Shown here in pieces: positions 57,243 to 60,000 of a stretch of DNA of 60,000 nucleotides. The DNA is from Adiantum capillus-veneris (Eukaryota > Streptophyta > Polypodiopsida > Polypodiales > Pteridaceae): the NCBI GenBank assembly GCA_014529385.2, contig CM043948.1, positions 83,510,260 to 83,570,259 on the forward strand. Reading direction: 5' to 3'. Position numbers and translations under genes: made by a program. How positions within the stretch are numbered: position 1 is the stretch's first letter; the number at the start of each line of letters is the position of its first letter. The notes under the pieces are model-generated. The model did no database searches and was not told where the DNA came from. It worked only from the letters and a program-made list of their open reading frames with translations.

Positions 57243-58873
57243 CACTCAGAGCCATCATTGAGGAGGGCAGATCGCGTGGGAGACGGATCTATTGCAGCTC
57301 TGTGGATTTTCGTAAAGCATTTGACACAGTGCCCAGAGCTAGATTGATGCGCAGATTACAGCAGATGGGAGTACCCACAAAGCTCATTTGGGGGGTCATG
57401 GCATTATACAAGTCAGTAGTGGGGCATGTACGCACCCCAGAGGGTCTATCCACACCAATTTACTCCACTATTGGGGTGAAGCAAGGCTGCCCGCTCTCTC
57501 CTACTCTATTTGGTATGTATGTAGATGAGGTTTTTGACTACATTGAGAGAGATGGTGGTAGAGGTGCACAGCTGGCACGGACATGGATTCCACTATTGTT
57601 ATATGTTGATGATATTGTTTTGATCTCTGACTCTCCGGAGGGGATGCAACGTCACCCGGATGCTTTGCATAGGTTTGCCCAAGAAAGTGGTTTGTCCGTC
57701 AACCTTGGTAAAACCAAGGTCATGGTATTTAATACCACCCCACAGTGGATCAGGAGGTCAGTGCCCGCCTTCACATACGGCCAGGAGAAGGTGGAGTATA
57801 CATATGCTTACACTTACCTTGGAGTGGTTTTTAGTGGGCCAGCATTTTCATTGAGGGCAACAGAGACTAGATTGACCAGAGCCCATGCAGCATTGGGTAA
57901 ATTGGAAAGGATGTGTTCACAGGTTCAGTTTCAGGAGCCTCGGACGAAGCATTGGCTCTTTGACACTTTGGTGGCTTCTGTATTGCTCTATGGAGCTGAG
58001 ATTTGGGGACCTTCACTAGACCATCACGGGAGGACAGGCCGCAGTGATGGATGGGGGGACATGGAGAAGCCTCTGGTCTCTATGATCTCGCGGCTCATTA
58101 GGGCCAAGGCTTCAGTACCACGTGCTATTATACGAGCAGAGCTAGCTGCCCCCCCACTGGTGGTTGAGGCGCTCATTAGATCCGTCTCCTTCATACACCG
58201 CATGTGGGAACTTCCCAAAGACAGATATGCACGCCTGGCACTTGAGTCCTCTCGACAGTTAGCCATGCAGGGAGATACAACATGCTGGTATGGGGAGATG
58301 ACGTCATGGTTTCAGGCGCGTGGGTTCAGCATAGACAGATTGCCTCCTTTCCAATACTCACTAGATGCGCCCTCTCTGACTCTTACACAGTCCGAGATCA
58401 CCAGGCTCATTCGCCAGGACTTGACTCAGCTAGACACCAAGAGGACATGGATACAACCAGTACAGGAGCTAGGCACGAAGATGGCTTTCTACAGAGAGCA
58501 TCTCCTCCAGCTTACGGAGGATGGTTTTGTGACGAGGCCCAGATACATGGACACACACCTGTCTCATGGGATACGATGTGCTATTGGCCAGATACGCACA
58601 TCTTCACACCAGCTGCGGATCGAGACTGGGAGATACAGCGGAGTACCAACAGAGGCAAGGACATGCCCCCTGTGTGACATCGAGCCTGAGATAGAGTTGC
58701 ACTACACATGCCACTGCCCCGTCTACTACGAGATACGAGGCCGTTTCCATTGCTTGTTCAGAGAGGGCTTTGGACTATTCTCTAGAGTCATGCGGTACGA
58801 GGATCAGAGATGCCTGGGTTTGTTTTTGCTCGAGCTGCGCAGACACAGAGAGCTTGATGAGAGGAAAGACTAG
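57164..58873 (+). CDS. LINE-2 ORF2: reverse transcriptase core to C-terminal Cys/His region
   Basis: This is 569 codons without interruption, the longest open frame in the window. RT motifs in order: GQAGFRRGFSTLDHIL, VDFRKAFDTVPRARL, GVKQGCPLSPTLFGMYVDEV, LLLYVDDIVLISDS (catalytic Y-V-D-D intact), GLSVNLGKTKVMVF and YTYLGVVFSG. A long alpha-helical region follows. Near codon 500 is a Cys/His cluster (CPLCDIEPEIELHYTCHC) common at LINE ORF2 ends. It is not an independent gene: the frame starts within ORF2 after a frameshift and ends with TAG at 58871. The enzyme would copy LINE RNA at the nicked target. Confidence 0.9.
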   Translation: MGEREGMRAAGQAGFRRGFSTLDHILTLRAIIEEGRSRGRRIYCSSVDFRKAFDTVPRARLMRRLQQMGVPTKLIWGVMALYKSVVGHVRTPEGLSTPIYSTIGVKQGCPLSPTLFGMYVDEVFDYIERDGGRGAQLARTWIPLLLYVDDIVLISDSPEGMQRHPDALHRFAQESGLSVNLGKTKVMVFNTTPQWIRRSVPAFTYGQEKVEYTYAYTYLGVVFSGPAFSLRATETRLTRAHAALGKLERMCSQVQFQEPRTKHWLFDTLVASVLLYGAEIWGPSLDHHGRTGRSDGWGDMEKPLVSMISRLIRAKASVPRAIIRAELAAPPLVVEALIRSVSFIHRMWELPKDRYARLALESSRQLAMQGDTTCWYGEMTSWFQARGFSIDRLPPFQYSLDAPSLTLTQSEITRLIRQDLTQLDTKRTWIQPVQELGTKMAFYREHLLQLTEDGFVTRPRYMDTHLSHGIRCAIGQIRTSSHQLRIETGRYSGVPTEARTCPLCDIEPEIELHYTCHCPVYYEIRGRFHCLFREGFGLFSRVMRYEDQRCLGLFLLELRRHRELDERKD

Positions 58874-59162
58874 CCGGTCTTAGAGACAGATCACAGACTT
58901 CTTTAGAGTTGTCACTGGACACCCGAAGGAGTTACTACCACAGTAGGGCTCGTCGCTTTACACCAGAGGCATATTGATCGACCGAGCGAGTGAGCTGGGG
59001 AGATCCAGACGCCCACGACTGCGGAGGACTACACAGCATCGGCAGAGGCTGCATCAGAGGATTCGGGTCACTTTGGCTCGACATGCACGACGCCCGGTCA
59101 GACTTCTGACCATGGAGGAGATTGATGAGATCCGCCAGCGACCGATGCTGGATCTCCTGTGA
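58874..59162 (+). pseudogene. Possible basic C-terminal extension of LINE-2 ORF2
   Basis: After the TAG at 58871 another frame can be read (FRVVTGHPKELLPQ, TAG near 58945, then RASELGRSRRPRLRRTTQHR and ARHARRPVRLLTMEEIDEIR) to a TGA at 59160. Arg content is very high. It could be a nucleic-acid-binding tail lost by mutation, or a chance open frame in GC-rich DNA. Confidence 0.4.
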
Positions 59163-59355
59163 TCTAGCTATCCCAGCTAGCTGTTTTAGCTGCTTAGCCC
59201 ACACCCAGCAGTCTAGGATTCCATAGTATTTTATTTTTTCATTTTGTCATCTTGTTACTCTGACTTTGTATCAGATCCACCGCATTGTAACTTTCTGGTC
59301 TCATAGGTCACTTTGGCCCTTTGAAGATGTTAATATAACATTTCATTACATTTCA
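59163..59355 (+). other. LINE-2 3' untranslated end with ATTTCATT repeats
   Basis: A non-coding tail ending acatttcattacatttcatt near 59338-59357 just before the (CT)n tract. It has no poly(A). Short tandem repeats instead of poly(A) are known from CR1/L2/I-like LINE groups. Confidence 0.6.
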
Positions 59356-59356
59356 T

Positions 59357-59414
<58 letters not shown>
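59356..59414. repeat. (CT)n tract at the 3' side of LINE-2
   Basis: About 58 bp of CT repeats, mirroring 53821-53874 on the other side of the element. Confidence 0.95.
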
Positions 59415-59419
<5 letters not shown>

Positions 59420-60000
59420 GGAGATGTCTTGTCTTCTTCTACCTCAATGATCTCTCTTCTCCACAATTGCCTTGTTCATGTATGTGGCATTGTAGGTGTT
59501 CTCTAGTGTCAGAGGACCTTATCGGAGTTGAGGCGTCCACCGGATCAGAGGCTAGTTCTTGTCTTCATTGCATCTTCCACTGCCTATTTTGACACCTGTG
59601 AACAGGCTCACAAATTGCGGGTACTAAATTTCCTAGGCTCTTATGACACTGCTATGTACAAGATTGGCTCTAGTAGTCGATGTAGCATGTCCACGTAGCA
59701 CATAGAGCCATGTCCATGTCGCAACGGAAGTATACACAAGACATCTTGGACAGATTGGGGAGGAAGACCTGTAGACCTATTGGCACTCCGCATGACCAAG
59801 CCTCGAGAGTGACATTGACAGCGTGCTCTTTGTACGTGATGTACATCTCTGGCACCTTGGAGTATTGCATATTCTACGGATTCTCCAAAGGTTGCAAATT
59901 GCAAAGATGGCGTGACTCACTATGGACACATGTCGCTCTACTACAGGACTCTCTTCATACTCTGCTTGCGACCTATCTCAAGGAGGAGCAAGCGGTAACC
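59415..60000. other. Unassigned right edge of the window
   Basis: Open stretches on the minus strand (59641-59904) overlap in two frames and match no family I know. No other feature seen. Confidence 0.4.

Larger units (their letters stand above)
53875..59355 (+). mobile_element. LINE-2: two-ORF non-LTR retrotransposon, nearly full length
   Basis: The order is a GC-rich leader (53880-54559), ORF1 (54560-55449), ORF2 with endonuclease, RT and Cys/His end (55472-58873), and a 3' region ending in short ATTTCATT-type repeats (59335-59355). No LTRs are present. The RT box is YVDD and the endonuclease starts with WNCNGS, unlike the plant L1 at 13.5 kb. Exact ends and TSD are unresolved because both sides run into (CT)n. 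Confidence 0.85.

Noticed and set aside
57164-58873. Independent host gene encoding a reverse transcriptase
   Set aside because: Upstream endonuclease and ORF1 in the correct order show it is part of a LINE.
54560-58873. UAG reassigned to an amino acid in this genome
   Set aside because: The kinase exons give no support, and methylation-driven CAG decay explains the pattern; listed only as a minor alternative.

Overview
This window looks like nuclear DNA from a land plant with a large, repeat-dense genome. The evidence is a plant-type ACT-domain protein kinase gene with canonical GT/AG introns, an initiator-Met-tRNA-type primer site in several LTR elements, Ty1/copia, Ty3/gypsy (chromovirus) and hAT families, L1-type LINE fragments, and many long (GA)n/(CT)n and (CA)n microsatellites. 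A second LINE that is not plant-L1-like, the degree of nesting and the abundance of GA tracts would suit a fern, lycophyte or gymnosperm. Sequence alone cannot settle the species. No tRNA, rRNA, CRISPR array or bacterial-type operon was seen. The only recognisable host gene is the kinase, and it is incomplete.

Layout. (1) 1-6369: a Ty3/gypsy element (here Gy1) with a window-truncated 5' LTR, primer-binding site, broken gag/protease/RT/RNase H, no integrase, and a complete 3' LTR. (2) 7.6-10.4 kb: two Ty1/copia gag-protease remnants facing each other tail to tail; the minus-strand one keeps its primer site and LTR edge. (3) 13.5-15.7 kb: a 5'-truncated minus-strand L1 LINE with tail and target-site duplication (TSD). 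(4) 15.7-22.3 kb: mostly unassigned DNA with several local tandem duplications and a 975-bp retroposon that has its own TSD. (5) 22.3-27.1 kb: a small minus-strand LTR element without pol, butted against a heavily decayed plus-strand gypsy pol. (6) 27.9-29.05 kb or beyond: a reverse-strand Gy1-family LTR without internal DNA. (7) 30.58-31.1 kb: a minus-strand primer site and LTR edge directly upstream of the kinase gene. (8) 31845-34710: nine exons of the kinase gene; the rest of the catalytic domain is absent from the window. (9) 35.7-53.7 kb: a nested transposon cluster. A chromovirus (element A) is split inside its integrase by a long-LTR element without pol (element B), and B's 5' LTR is split by a 3325-bp hAT element with perfect 8-bp TSDs. 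Three solo LTRs of the A family surround this nest. (10) 53.8-59.4 kb: a nearly full-length two-ORF LINE (LINE-2) bounded on both sides by (CT)n tracts.

History read from the sequence. A inserted first, then B into A's integrase codons (TSD gaccc/gacct), then hAT into B's 5' LTR about 40 bp downstream of the LTR TATA box. Removing hAT plus one TSD leaves a 1536-bp 5' LTR against a 1535-bp 3' LTR, which confirms the boundaries. Solo LTRs at 36172-36849 (TSD attgc) and 51297-51965 (TSD tcgcc) are also exact. Most coding regions are broken, and in LINE-2 every premature stop in the stretches I could frame is TAG. That fits C-to-T decay at CAG (CHG) sites in silenced, methylated DNA.

The most unusual items are the LINE-2 lineage with its flanking CT tracts and TAG-only nonsense spectrum, the three-level nest with hAT at the LTR transcription start, the TGACGTGG motif cluster in A-family LTRs, and the kinase gene that stops at an intact splice donor next to more than 25 kb of transposons. 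I see no convincing new defence or metabolic system.
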